Of a stretch of DNA of 34,492 nucleotides, positions 1 through 8,474 are shown in pieces. This DNA is from Candidatus Zixiibacteriota bacterium. Lineage in GTDB: Bacteria > Zixibacteria > MSB-5A5 > GN15 > PGXB01. The stretch lies in NCBI GenBank assembly GCA_040753495.1, contig JBFMEF010000115.1, positions 1 to 34,492 on the forward strand, read 5' to 3'. A program made the translations under genes and the position numbers. The notes beneath the pieces are model-generated. The model made no database searches and was not told the origin of the DNA. It worked only from the letters and a program-made list of their open reading frames with translations. The stretch's first letter is position 1. Every line of letters begins with the position of its first letter.

Positions 1-171
1 AAAAGCATCCTCAAATACTATCACTCGGGCCCGCTGGTACGTGCCATCCTGAACCTTCTTCGATTCTGTTATCATCAGGTACTTGTTTCCATTTGCCGCC
101 TGCTTGACATCGAAGAAATAGGTTTTCCCTTTGACACTGGCCCGTTCGTTGAAAAGCCCTTCTCCTGCCAT
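1..171 (-). CDS. PUR/DUF3276-like nucleic-acid-binding protein, 5' part only
   Basis: This is the first 57 codons of a minus-strand gene that runs off the left edge. It starts with MAGEGLFNERASVKGKTYFF and continues with a DVKQAANGNKYLMITESKK segment. The pattern of an N-terminal strand with YFFDVK, then a short turn, then YL-x-ITESKK is what I know from the DUF3276/PUR-alpha-like family of small single-strand DNA/RNA-binding proteins common in Bacteroidetes and relatives. The start is well supported: an AGGAGG ribosome site lies at 175-180, four to nine bases before the ATG. A longer overlapping frame covering the same DNA is a shadow and does not match any family. Without the rest of the gene, total length and the second half of the fold cannot be checked. 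Confidence 0.75.
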   Translation of the reverse strand, partial: MAGEGLFNERASVKGKTYFFDVKQAANGNKYLMITESKKVQDGTYQRARVIVFEDAF

Positions 172-360
172 AAATCCTCCTTGGTAAGGTTTCAATTCGG
201 GTTTTCATTCTTGAGTTCAATTGACATGTTTCAGGTTGCCGCTTATCTCTAAATTTATTAATAGGTTGGGAGACTGACATCTGATGTCAGGGAAAATTGT
301 CATCGGCCGATTTTCTGTTGGAGTGCAAAAGGAAGAAGGGTCTTGATGTCGGGAGACAGT

Positions 361-394
361 AAAATAAAACGGACGAGTCATTACGACCCGCCCG
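361..394 (-). terminator. Rho-independent terminator after the lipoprotein gene
   Basis: Read on the minus strand, a ten-pair stem (385-394 with 370-379, two G-U pairs) closes a five-base loop and is followed by TTTTATTTT (361-369). It lies 56 bases past the TAA at 450-452 where the lipoprotein frame would end if its internal TAG were read through. Confidence 0.85.
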
Positions 395-449
395 CTTTTC
401 GCAACCTCTCCTGTTTAAGAGGACTTTGAGAGATTTGCCGACAGCGAAG

Positions 450-509
450 TTATTCAACCATATGCATTTCGCAGACTTTAAGGGTATCGCCGCTGTAAGG
501 GATTCCCTA
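450..509 (-). other. In-frame TAG followed by 18 sensible codons of the lipoprotein gene
   Basis: The lipoprotein frame stops at TAG (507-509) right after GDLVAV. The same frame continues for 18 residues, GIPYSGDTLKVCEMHMVE, to TAA at 450-452. The continuation completes the pattern of the two earlier repeats of this protein (GDSVHV followed by about 19 residues ending in RIRVHC, and GDIVEV followed by residues ending in VKIKIA). So the TAG probably replaces one sense codon. It could be a genuine nonsense mutation, a suppressed codon or a base error. TAG is used as the normal stop elsewhere here (1621-1623), so wholesale recoding is unlikely. Confidence 0.7.
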
Positions 510-1427
510 GACTGCCACGAGGTCGCCGGCGGAGAAATCAGCCAGAGTCAAGGTTCCGCCGGTGGCGTCAGTCAGCAATGTGCCTTTGCATACCAAGCCA
601 ATCCATGACAGCCCCTCGAAAGTAACTATTTTGGCATCAACATCGACCGAAGCCAATGTCGCCTCAAAATTCTCGCAGCGGCTATAGTCGTAGCTGTAAT
701 TGGAGGCGATCTTGATTTTTACCGCCAGAAGCGTATTCTCGTCGATGATTTTGGCTTTGACTTCGACGATATCTCCGAGGCTCAGGTCGGCAAAAGTATA
801 GACGGTATCGTTGCTGGAGCCGGCCCGGTTCCAAATCATTTTGGAAGTAGAGCCGGAGTTATCGCCGTCACCGATATGCCCTTCATTGTCGATGTTGTTC
901 GGAATAACTCCCCAGATGACTGTGTTTTCATCGGTGATGATGGTTTCATTGCGGCCGACCACCGTGAAGGAGCCGGCATTATAGTCGATGGTGATGATAG
1001 TATCGCGGAAGGCGATATCGTAGTTTCCGGGGCAGGTGTCGCAATGAACCCTGATGCGATGAGCATAGATATAATTATTCTGCTGCTTGACGCCGGAAAC
1101 ATGAACAGAGTCACCCGGCTTTATGTCCGAGAACGGTATGGGGGAATCATTGACATTATTCAGGCGCACGATTTCGCAGTTCTGCAGCGCTATAACCGTC
1201 TCCGGCTTTTCATAAAAGGTCAGCATCCGGCTGTTCTGGTCAGTGGTCATGACGCGTGCCGCAAAGCCGGTGGAATCGCCAGTCACGGCATCGGCGCTGG
1301 GTAATGTCCCATATCCCTGGGAGGATACCGCCAGCGGATTGGATGAGTTCTGGTTAGAGCATCCGATAAGAGCGATAAACGACCCAACAAGAAAGGTTGC
1401 GATAAGGATGGCAAGGACTTTCTTCAT
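507..1427 (-). CDS. Lipoprotein with DUF5666-like repeats
   Basis: The 306-residue product has a lipoprotein signal: a charged MKK start, a hydrophobic stretch and a lipobox LIGC with Cys23. Ser24 follows the cysteine, which normally sends lipoproteins to the outer membrane. The mature part consists of about three beta-rich repeats, each with a segment like PFSDIKPGDSVHVSG, ADLSLGDIVEVKA or ADFSAGDLVAV, which is the style of DUF5666 (small OB-like barrels of unknown role). The start is supported by AAGGAGG at 1434-1440. The last repeat is cut by an in-frame TAG, and the frame resumes for 18 residues to position 450. It stands alone between two minus-strand terminators, so it is likely monocistronic. 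The ligand or partner is unknown. Confidence 0.8.
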   Translation of the reverse strand: MKKVLAILIATFLVGSFIALIGCSNQNSSNPLAVSSQGYGTLPSADAVTGDSTGFAARVMTTDQNSRMLTFYEKPETVIALQNCEIVRLNNVNDSPIPFSDIKPGDSVHVSGVKQQNNYIYAHRIRVHCDTCPGNYDIAFRDTIITIDYNAGSFTVVGRNETIITDENTVIWGVIPNNIDNEGHIGDGDNSGSTSKMIWNRAGSSNDTVYTFADLSLGDIVEVKAKIIDENTLLAVKIKIASNYSYDYSRCENFEATLASVDVDAKIVTFEGLSWIGLVCKGTLLTDATGGTLTLADFSAGDLVAV

Positions 1428-1562
1428 TTAAAACCTCCTTCATTTCTTGTTAGAAGTCTCTTTTCCGTCTCTGTCATACAGAGAAGAAGAGAACCGTTTT
1501 CGTTCAGCCCGGAAGGGTCGAAATTAGATATTTTTATCCTCGTTATCGGGCTGTTCAGGGTG

Positions 1563-1596
1563 AAAAAAAGACCGCCGGGTGTTCAATCCGGCGGTC
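1563..1596 (-). terminator. Rho-independent terminator after the first subtilase gene
   Basis: On the minus strand a perfect nine-pair GC-rich stem (1588-1596 with 1570-1578, loop of nine) is followed by seven T (1563-1569). It lies 24 bases beyond the subtilase stop codon. Confidence 0.92.
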
Positions 1597-1620
1597 ATTG
1601 TGACTGCTATCCCTGAGGTA

Positions 1621-3432
1621 CTATTTGAGTAGCGTCATTTTACGGGACATGGCGCCGTTATCGGTGGTCATCCGGTAGATATAGGTACCGGTAGCCACAA
1701 CATCCCCTCTGACATTGGTGCCGTCCCAGGTAATGGCATGGGAGCCGGCTTCCAGTTCATCGGCGAGGAGGGTTTTGACTGTGGCGCCGAGGATATTATA
1801 AATGGTGATATTGACCTTGCTTTTTTCCGGCAGATAGAAGCTGATGGTGGTTCCAAGGTTGAAGGGATTAGGGTAATTCTGGTAGAGATGGAACTCCGCC
1901 GGTAGAAGCGGCATTTCACTGGTTTCCTTGGGAGCGGGGGTTCCGCCCAGGGCACGGCAGGCATTGATACGCCCGGTGCCAAGCAACCCCGCGTAGCTCG
2001 GATTGAGGGCATCAATGTTGTCGGTGGTAGTCTTAATGCGATTATAGACGTCGGCCCAGCCATAAGACGGGTACTGCGATTTCACCAATCCGGCCAGCCC
2101 GGCGACATATGGTGTTGCCATGGAGGTGCCGCTCATGACCGCAAAATAGTCGGGAGTCGGGTCGGCGGAATTGTGATAGGTGCTCACGATGTCCACGCCG
2201 GCGGCAGAAACATCAACCCAGGTGCCGTAACTGGAGAAGGAGGCTTTGAGGTCGTTCTTGTCGGTGGCGGCGACATTGATGACATCGGTGCGCGTTCCGA
2301 GATAATCGGCGGTGCTGTTATTGCTGTTGCCGGCGGCATGAACAACGGTCACGCCATGCGCTATGGCATAGTCCACGGCGGCGCCCAGACCGCTGGTATT
2401 GGAGGAACCCCAGCTGCAGCTGGCGACATGGGCGCCGTTATTGGCGGCATAATAGAACGCCTGCGCCGCAAAATCCATCCGGACATAGCCCATACCGCTG
2501 GTGGCGGTCCAACCTATCCTGAGGCACATGATTTTCACGCCGTTTCCGACCGAAGTGGAGGTACCATTTCCCCATCCTCCGGCGGTTCCGGCAACGCCGA
2601 TAGCGTTATTGGTCATCGCTCCGACTATGCCGGCGCAATGGGTGCCATGACCGCCAAAATCCCGCGGGTCATTGTCGGCCGTAGTGCAGTCTTCACCTTT
2701 CTTGCAACGGGTCACGCCGGTAACGAAATCCCAGCCAATCCAGTCATCCACAAAGCCGTTGCCGTCATCATCAATTCCGTTGCCGTTAATTTCATCCAGA
2801 TTTTTCCAGATATTGCCGCTGGTAGTGGGCCAGGAGGCGCCGCCCAGATCTTTATGATAATAGCGGACTCCGCCGTCAAGGACAGCCACCACCGTATTTG
2901 TGCTGCCGGCGTTAATTTGCCAGGCGCAGGGGGCATCCATATCATGGTCGGCGGCATTGGAGAGCCCATACTGGTTCCAGGGGTCGGCCTGCCCGGCAAA
3001 ATAGTAATCATTGGGAACCAGGTCATAGACCGGATGCATCGCTATCGGCTCGGCGCTCTCAACATTGGGGTCGGCGGCATAAGCGCTGATTACCTCTTCC
3101 AGCGACTGAGAGCCTCGATAGGTGATGATGCGGTATCCGGTCAGGTCGGGATATCCTGATTTGGCAACGGCGCCGGGAAATTCCTCCTCGATTGCCACCA
3201 CGCCAAAGCGACGCGACAGCTGGTCGACAGAGGGAATGCCGGTCATCACTTCTCCCTTGGCGGCGAGAGGAATATGGTTGCCGGTAATGCTGCGGAATTT
3301 AACCACGAACTGGTCGGGGACGTAGAGAACCTCATCTGATGTCTCTTCAAACGGGACATAAATCTGCTTCTCAGCCGCGGCTGTGAGGGATAGAAGCAGA
3401 GTAAGGACCAGCAACAGTAGAAGTTGCTTCAT
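1621..3432 (-). CDS. Exported subtilisin-like (S8) protease with sorting tail
   Basis: The product is a 603-residue secreted serine protease. It has a signal peptide (MKQ, then a Leu-rich core, end near residue 20), an I9-like prodomain (about 35-135) and a peptidase S8 domain with Asp186 in VAVLDGG, His262 in GGHGTHCAG, oxyanion Asn369 in HAAGNS and Ser437 in SGTSMATP. All catalytic positions are intact. Between Asp and His there is a calcium-loop-like insert rich in Asp/Asn/Gly (about 213-232). The C-terminus (about 515-603) begins YQNYPNPFN and ends RKMTLLK, a FlgD-Ig-like sorting domain as used for type IX secretion. GGAGG precedes the ATG by about eight bases. A terminator follows. Its substrate is unknown; it is probably released or attached outside the cell. 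Confidence 0.93.
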   Translation of the reverse strand: MKQLLLLLVLTLLLSLTAAAEKQIYVPFEETSDEVLYVPDQFVVKFRSITGNHIPLAAKGEVMTGIPSVDQLSRRFGVVAIEEEFPGAVAKSGYPDLTGYRIITYRGSQSLEEVISAYAADPNVESAEPIAMHPVYDLVPNDYYFAGQADPWNQYGLSNAADHDMDAPCAWQINAGSTNTVVAVLDGGVRYYHKDLGGASWPTTSGNIWKNLDEINGNGIDDDGNGFVDDWIGWDFVTGVTRCKKGEDCTTADNDPRDFGGHGTHCAGIVGAMTNNAIGVAGTAGGWGNGTSTSVGNGVKIMCLRIGWTATSGMGYVRMDFAAQAFYYAANNGAHVASCSWGSSNTSGLGAAVDYAIAHGVTVVHAAGNSNNSTADYLGTRTDVINVAATDKNDLKASFSSYGTWVDVSAAGVDIVSTYHNSADPTPDYFAVMSGTSMATPYVAGLAGLVKSQYPSYGWADVYNRIKTTTDNIDALNPSYAGLLGTGRINACRALGGTPAPKETSEMPLLPAEFHLYQNYPNPFNLGTTISFYLPEKSKVNITIYNILGATVKTLLADELEAGSHAITWDGTNVRGDVVATGTYIYRMTTDNGAMSRKMTLLK

Positions 3433-3678
3433 AAGTCATCCTCCGATGAAACGAACGAAGTTTGGGGGTAAAAAATTACTCAAACTGACCTAAAAGTAGC
3501 TCTATGCTTACCTCCTTTCCCTAAAAGTAAGAGGCGGGGAGAACTCTTTTCACCCCGCCCCCGACACGCTAACCCTTCTGTCAGAATGTCAGTCAATACC
3601 AATTTTTATTCCATTTTAACGCTTGATAAACAGAGCAGCGGGAGTCTCGCTGTCGTTCAAAAAAACTGAGAGAAATCG
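3433..3678. other. Upstream region of the first subtilase gene, no gene seen
   Basis: About 245 bases without a credible gene. The only structure I see is a GC-rich inverted repeat (3533-3539 with 3553-3559, seven pairs, 13-base loop) that would fall in the 5' leader of the subtilase transcript. It has no T-run on the minus strand, so it is not a good terminator. No convincing promoter was found. Confidence 0.5.
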
Positions 3679-3710
3679 AAAAAAAACCGCTGTTGAACAG
3701 ACAGCGGTTT
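3679..3710 (-). terminator. Rho-independent terminator closing the sigma/CHAT/subtilase operon
   Basis: On the minus strand a perfect ten-pair stem (3701-3710 with 3684-3693, loop of seven) runs into eight T (3679-3686, partly shared with the stem foot). It lies 32 bases past the stop of the dockerin subtilase and would end the whole module A transcript. Confidence 0.92.
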
Positions 3711-3742
3711 AATGTTAGTATTCTCTAACAGAAATTCTGAAT

Positions 3743-5152
3743 TTATTGAGCTGGCGGCGGTCCGGTCTTGTACAGGTATGCCAGCAGATAGGTAGTATCC
3801 AGAATTGTGATTTTGCCGTCATTGTTGGTATCGGCTATCTGCAGCGGATATGGCTGGGGACCATCCTTGTATAGATAGCTGATGATATAAATGGCATCCA
3901 GTATATTGACCAGCAGGTCGCCGTTGGCATCGCCATAAATGGTGGTCCCGGTCTGGCCGAGGGCGGCAAGAAAGTCGATTAAGCCATGACCCAGAAGTCC
4001 CTCGTAACCGATGTTAAGGGAGTCAATATTGACGGCGGTTTGACTCAAGACGGTGTCAACTTCGCTCGCCAGGAGCGCCTGATTGCGGCTAATCAGAAGC
4101 GCCGCCAGGCCGCTGACAAACGGAGCGGCAAAGCTGGTTCCTTCCCACCAGGCATAGGCTGTATCAAGGTATGCCGAATAGATGGCTGTCCCGGGCGCGC
4201 AGAGGTCTATCTTATCGCCAAAATTGGAGAACCCGGCTTTAAGATTGAGAGAGTCAAGGGCGGCGACAGCGAGGCAATAGCCCCGGTCAGCCGGAAACGG
4301 AAAGACCAGCGGGCTATCGGTTGAGTCGTTGCCGGCGGCAGCGACAAGATTTACGCCGGACGATTTGGCAAATCGAAGAGCGTCATCAAGGGCGTTATGA
4401 ATTCCCGTCATGCCAAAACTCAGATTTATGACACGACAGCTATCTTCGACAGCCATCAATACCGCTGATGCCAGACTGAATCCATCCCCAATACCGCCGG
4501 TATCGAGCGCTCTATAGACCAGAATTTCTGCCCCGGGGGCAGTTAGATTGAGAATACCGGCAATAAAGGTGCCATGGCCGGAACCGGTACCGCCCGGTTC
4601 GTCAGAGGCATCGGAATCATTATTCACAAAATCCCAGCGGGAAACGAGTATTGCCGCGGTTGAGTCAAAGAGAGGGTGCAGGAAATTCACGCCGCCGTCG
4701 ATATGGGCGATTTTAACTCCCAGGCCGGTGGAAAGGGTTTGCGCTTCGGAGAGCTCCAGGTTGACCGCGGCCGACTGCAGAGTTATAGAACCGATACCTT
4801 CGACATCAAGAAACGGCTGGCTTCTCTGGAGTGACTCGGGAGTCATCAGGAGGTAATTAAGGCGACAATAAGCGACATCGGGACGGGCATCGATAACAGT
4901 CGCAAGGCTTTCGGCATCCTGTCCCTCGGGGACAGAAAGCAGGAAACAGCCAGTTTGTTGCTGGTGTCCTTTTACCCCGGTTCCGTAGGTGGAGTTGATG
5001 ATATTTATGCTATACCCGACCTCCATCTTACAGATTATTTCCCCTTCACGGTACCCTCCGAATCCCTGCTGGGCATAAGACGAAAGCGAGGGGGCAATGA
5101 GAATGATTAGAAAACAAAGGAAATATCTGAAGGCGGAAAACTTACCTGTCAT
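3743..5152 (-). CDS. Exported subtilisin-like (S8) protease with C-terminal dockerin repeats
   Basis: The product is a 469-residue exported serine protease. Residue numbers below count from an upstream GTG two codons earlier. A signal peptide ends near SSYAQQ (about 30). A prodomain occupies about 35-105. The S8 domain has Asp154 in HIDGG, His195 in SGHGTF, Asn277 in AAAGN and Ser342 in EGTSFAAP, so it should be active. The last 65 residues form two dockerin-like calcium loops (GDANGDLLVNILDAIYIISY and a second ADTNNDGKITILDTTYL). The ATG at 5152 is preferred because GGGAGG lies at the right distance; the GTG at 5158 overlaps that site. The gene overlaps the end of the CHAT gene by 11 bases, so the two are probably translationally coupled. 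A cytosolic CHAT protein paired with an exported subtilase is unusual. Confidence 0.92.
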   Translation of the reverse strand: MTGKFSAFRYFLCFLIILIAPSLSSYAQQGFGGYREGEIICKMEVGYSINIINSTYGTGVKGHQQQTGCFLLSVPEGQDAESLATVIDARPDVAYCRLNYLLMTPESLQRSQPFLDVEGIGSITLQSAAVNLELSEAQTLSTGLGVKIAHIDGGVNFLHPLFDSTAAILVSRWDFVNNDSDASDEPGGTGSGHGTFIAGILNLTAPGAEILVYRALDTGGIGDGFSLASAVLMAVEDSCRVINLSFGMTGIHNALDDALRFAKSSGVNLVAAAGNDSTDSPLVFPFPADRGYCLAVAALDSLNLKAGFSNFGDKIDLCAPGTAIYSAYLDTAYAWWEGTSFAAPFVSGLAALLISRNQALLASEVDTVLSQTAVNIDSLNIGYEGLLGHGLIDFLAALGQTGTTIYGDANGDLLVNILDAIYIISYLYKDGPQPYPLQIADTNNDGKITILDTTYLLAYLYKTGPPPAQ

Positions 5153-7895
5153 AGGCACCTCCCATATCGCCCGCTCCGAATACGGAGAACGCTGCCCAGT
5201 GATAAGCTGAAGGGAACCGTTCCCTCACTTTGCCGGCAGCCCAGCGGGCGGACTCAAGAATAGAGTTATTCTCTCTCAATTTATTATAATAAGAAATCAT
5301 CCAAAAGGAAGCAGATTCATCAGAAAGTGGCCAAAGCGCAGCGATTATGTTTCGGGCTCCCATTTCCAGCAGTGACCGCACCAAACCGGTGGCTTCATCT
5401 CCGGGGAGCACAAGCTGTTCGCCGGAACGGCAGCCGGCCAGGGTAACCAGATTGACGCGGCATCTTTTGGCGCGAAGGTCGGCCGCAAACAGCGGTCCAT
5501 CCTCAAGTGCCAAATACGAATAGAAAGGATTATCGGTGCAGAATTGGGCATGCCCGGAATAGTGCCAGACCGCCGCTTCCGGGGCATCAATTATATCTTT
5601 GCGGCGACAGGGCGCCGAGAGGGCGGCGTTACCGCTGATTTGAGCCAACAACGACTCTAACTCGTCAGACACATGGGGAATATTTGCCGCTGCCCCCTGG
5701 AAGAGATGCCAGCGGGATGAGGCTGAATATACTTTTCGGGCATTTATATAATGCCTCAAACTGGGGGCGATGACAAAATTGAAGCGGTCGGCAAGATACC
5801 CCTCATTGTCATAGAGAGCGGCCCAGGGGATATTGCTCAGTTCCCCTTCAGGTATAATCAGAATTCGATGATAGGACTCATCCAGCCGAAGCGGCGCCCA
5901 GAGCATATCCCCTAATTCGGAAAGAAGCGACCGCTCCGATTGAAAATTTCTCAGGGAAGTCAGATAACCTGTAAGAAGTTCCGACTCAAGCAGAAAACGC
6001 CAGCGCAAAAGAATCTCCTGCAGATGAATTCTTCCTTTTTCAAGCCGATGGGTTTCTACCGTCCCCTGTCGGTGAAGAAATATAATAATATCATCGTCCT
6101 GCAGATGAAACTGCACCACCGGATGCTCGGAGGAGACATGGCGGAAGTTCGCCGCCAGTTGTTCCGGCGCATAGGAAGAACCGGCTTTATCCGGTTCACA
6201 GGCAAGCATTGACTCACGGATTTCGCGGCGCAGATGTTGAAGCGCCGCCTGATGAGTCGCTGCCGTAAAGCCGCGCTTCCCGTTCCCTTCATAAATCTGA
6301 TGAGACAGGGCGGCGACCTGACGAGCCAATAAGCCGAGGTTCCTTTGAATTTTTGTCATATCGGTGGCATTCTCGGATTCCGATATCAGCGGCGCCCAGA
6401 TACCTGCGGTTTTAAACCGCTCCGACCAAACCGCGGCGCGCATCGGGCTGTCTTTCAGCTCCATGTCAATCAGTTTGCGATGCGGCGAATTCTGGGCGCG
6501 GGCAAAAGCGGAGCGCAGGTCGAGAGGGGGAAGCTGGGCGCGAAGCAGGTCAAGGGTTTCGGCCGCGGTTTCCCAGTGATTTCGCGCGGCGGCAAGGTCC
6601 CCTTGCGCCTGTTTCAGTTCACCCAGGCGGGTCTGCCAGGCAATAGACAGATGGGGCATCTCCCGCAGAGCGCGATTCCGTTTGAGACGTTTCACCGCCA
6701 CACTGGATAATGATTTTTCATAGCTGAGCCGCAGGTCGCAGATTGCTTCCCAGAGGGGAAGCTGTGCTCGCGAGAACTGCTTGCGGGCGGCGTTAAGATA
6801 TCTGGTTCTCTTTGAAGAATCGGATTTGGCGCGAACCAAATCCGCCGCTGTCAGTTGGCTGACACCGAGAAACCCCCCGTTTTTCTCTCGGGAAAATCCT
6901 TTTAGCGCCTGGACAACAGCTTTTTCGGCTTCGGTTTTCCGCCCAATTCTAAGCGCCGCCTGCGCCCGAAAGAGCGAGGCTTTGCTCCGTTCATATTGCA
7001 GACCGAGAACGGCGAATCTCTTTTCGGCAAGGGCGGAGATATCGAAGGCATCATGATTCAGCCCCAGACCCAGATAAACTTCAGCCCGGTCCAGGGCGCA
7101 GAGGGCCTCTCCCCGATGGTCTCCCCCGTCACGATATATTTTTTCGCAGGCGGCAAGTTGCAGGAGGGCCTGATGGAATTTACCGGTCAGCATCCACAAC
7201 CAAGCCAGGCCATAACGGGCATCGTTAGCATCAAGCGTGCAGCCGGCTTCAGCATAAATCTTCTCCGAATCCCGGTAGAGCCTTTCGGCGGCGGCGATAT
7301 CGAATAACTGGAGAAGGACATTGGCGCGGTTATAGTAACATCTCGCCAGCGCCAGGCGGTTGCCGCTTGCGTCAAAATAGTCTGCCGCCTGGTGATAGAT
7401 TTTTTCCGCTTCGCGATGCCGGTCCTGACGATGGAGTATATTGGCGTAGTTTACTCTTGCCTGAATCCAGTCATTATCCGCTTTTAAAGCTTTGAATGCG
7501 GCCATAGCCCGGCGGGCCGATTGTTTCGCTTTGTCATAGTCGCCCAGATAGAGATATACATCAGCAAGCGCCCGGTCAATCCGGGCACGGACAAGGGGTG
7601 ATCTTTCGGAAAGGCGGCGAGCGCTAAGATAGGCGCGCCGGGCATCACGATGGCGACCGCTCATATGAGAGAGTCGTCCCACCGCCCGGGCGGCAGTCAG
7701 CCGCATCTCGGGTGAATGATGACGGGAGACAGCGGCAAATCGGCGCGCCAGTTTGAGAGCCTCATTAAGAGAGGTCCGTGAGGCTTTCTGAATTAAATTC
7801 TCGCAGCCCCGCGCTAATTCCAGCTCAGAAATGTCGACCGCTTCTCCAGTCCGAAGAAACAGCCGCGCCGCTATCTGGGATTGCTCTTCGTCCAT
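5142..7895 (-). CDS. TPR-CHAT protein, caspase-like protease
   Basis: The product is about 917 residues (942 from the alternative upstream ATG at 7970, which would overlap the preceding gene by 100 bases). Using the 942 numbering, residues 60-480 are helical and contain tetratricopeptide-type repeats (for example the helix pairs around YLYLGDYDKAKQSARRAMAA). From about 610 to the end is a CHAT domain, a clan CD (caspase-related) peptidase. The His/Cys pair is present: His807 in HYSGHAQF and Cys847 in TLAGCRSG, followed by the usual DEATGLVRSLLEMGAR and AALWPLSD segments. There is no signal peptide or membrane span, so it should be cytoplasmic. In known TPR-CHAT proteins the repeats sense a partner and gate the protease. 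It sits between a zinc-motif protein and an exported subtilase in one operon. The target is unknown; start choice is moderately sure. Confidence 0.92.
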   Translation of the reverse strand: MDEEQSQIAARLFLRTGEAVDISELELARGCENLIQKASRTSLNEALKLARRFAAVSRHHSPEMRLTAARAVGRLSHMSGRHRDARRAYLSARRLSERSPLVRARIDRALADVYLYLGDYDKAKQSARRAMAAFKALKADNDWIQARVNYANILHRQDRHREAEKIYHQAADYFDASGNRLALARCYYNRANVLLQLFDIAAAERLYRDSEKIYAEAGCTLDANDARYGLAWLWMLTGKFHQALLQLAACEKIYRDGGDHRGEALCALDRAEVYLGLGLNHDAFDISALAEKRFAVLGLQYERSKASLFRAQAALRIGRKTEAEKAVVQALKGFSREKNGGFLGVSQLTAADLVRAKSDSSKRTRYLNAARKQFSRAQLPLWEAICDLRLSYEKSLSSVAVKRLKRNRALREMPHLSIAWQTRLGELKQAQGDLAAARNHWETAAETLDLLRAQLPPLDLRSAFARAQNSPHRKLIDMELKDSPMRAAVWSERFKTAGIWAPLISESENATDMTKIQRNLGLLARQVAALSHQIYEGNGKRGFTAATHQAALQHLRREIRESMLACEPDKAGSSYAPEQLAANFRHVSSEHPVVQFHLQDDDIIIFLHRQGTVETHRLEKGRIHLQEILLRWRFLLESELLTGYLTSLRNFQSERSLLSELGDMLWAPLRLDESYHRILIIPEGELSNIPWAALYDNEGYLADRFNFVIAPSLRHYINARKVYSASSRWHLFQGAAANIPHVSDELESLLAQISGNAALSAPCRRKDIIDAPEAAVWHYSGHAQFCTDNPFYSYLALEDGPLFAADLRAKRCRVNLVTLAGCRSGEQLVLPGDEATGLVRSLLEMGARNIIAALWPLSDESASFWMISYYNKLRENNSILESARWAAGKVRERFPSAYHWAAFSVFGAGDMGGAYDR

Positions 7896-8461
7896 TTGAT
7901 TTTGGGCAGTTTGATAGATTTCTCGCCCGCCTGCAGAGAGAGAGCCCCGGGTGGAGTCTTGCTCGACCATTGATAAAAACCGTGACGGTCGGGATGAACG
8001 GTTTTCTTCCCTACATTCAGGTCGGCCTCGCCCATTTCGGCTCCGCTGACCTGGCCGATAAATACCCAGCCCTCATCAGTATGCTCCGCACGAATATCAA
8101 TATTAATGTTCTCGGCTTCAAAGCGAAGGCGCCGCTGGTCCAGAAGAGATTCTCCTCGAACTCCCACCGGCTGAGGAATTTTCCAGGAATCAAAGGTCAA
8201 CTCTGCCACCAGAGTCTTGAGCGTTCCAAGAACCCCTGTCCTCTTGCCGAGCGCCACCGCTTTTTCAATCCATCCTGTAGGGGCATCAGGAAGCGGCAGT
8301 TGACCCGCAAGCGGAAAGGCTTTCAGCAGTTCCAGTTCCTGACGGCATTCCGGGCAATCTTTAAGGTGCCGGGGCCGTTTTTTATCTTTATCCCGCGCCA
8401 TTTCTATCAACTCTTCTCTTGTAAAGTGCATATCTTTCATATGTTTCTTCACCGGTCTCAT
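7871..8461 (-). CDS. Soluble zinc-motif protein, putative anti-sigma factor
   Basis: The product is 196 residues with an HxxxCxxC motif at His32, Cys36, Cys39 (RHLKDCPECRQELELL). This is the ZAS/zf-HC2 signature of zinc-binding anti-sigma factors. It lies 13 bases after the sigma-factor stop codon, the usual place for a cognate anti-sigma gene. There is no transmembrane helix, so it would be a cytoplasmic anti-sigma, unlike the common membrane form. The C-terminal 100 residues look like a beta-sandwich (GWVFIGQVSG through KSIKLPKIKW), similar in style to a carboxypeptidase-regulatory or Ig-like fold. Alternative ATGs exist at residues 8 and 11, and none has a strong ribosome site. It overlaps the CHAT frame by 25 bases. 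Its anti-sigma role is inferred from motif and position. Confidence 0.8.
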   Translation of the reverse strand: MRPVKKHMKDMHFTREELIEMARDKDKKRPRHLKDCPECRQELELLKAFPLAGQLPLPDAPTGWIEKAVALGKRTGVLGTLKTLVAELTFDSWKIPQPVGVRGESLLDQRRLRFEAENINIDIRAEHTDEGWVFIGQVSGAEMGEADLNVGKKTVHPDRHGFYQWSSKTPPGALSLQAGEKSIKLPKIKWTKSNPR

Positions 8462-8474
8462 AATACAGAGTGGT

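Noticed and set aside
11-280. 89-codon minus-strand frame at the left edge
   Set aside because: It overlaps the PUR/DUF3276 frame, has no ribosome site and low-complexity Arg-rich content; the other frame has both a family pattern and AGGAGG.
2173-3159. Long plus-strand frame of 328 codons opposite the first subtilase
   Set aside because: A Gly/Ile/Val-rich shadow of a gene with all catalytic motifs on the other strand; no ribosome site or family pattern.
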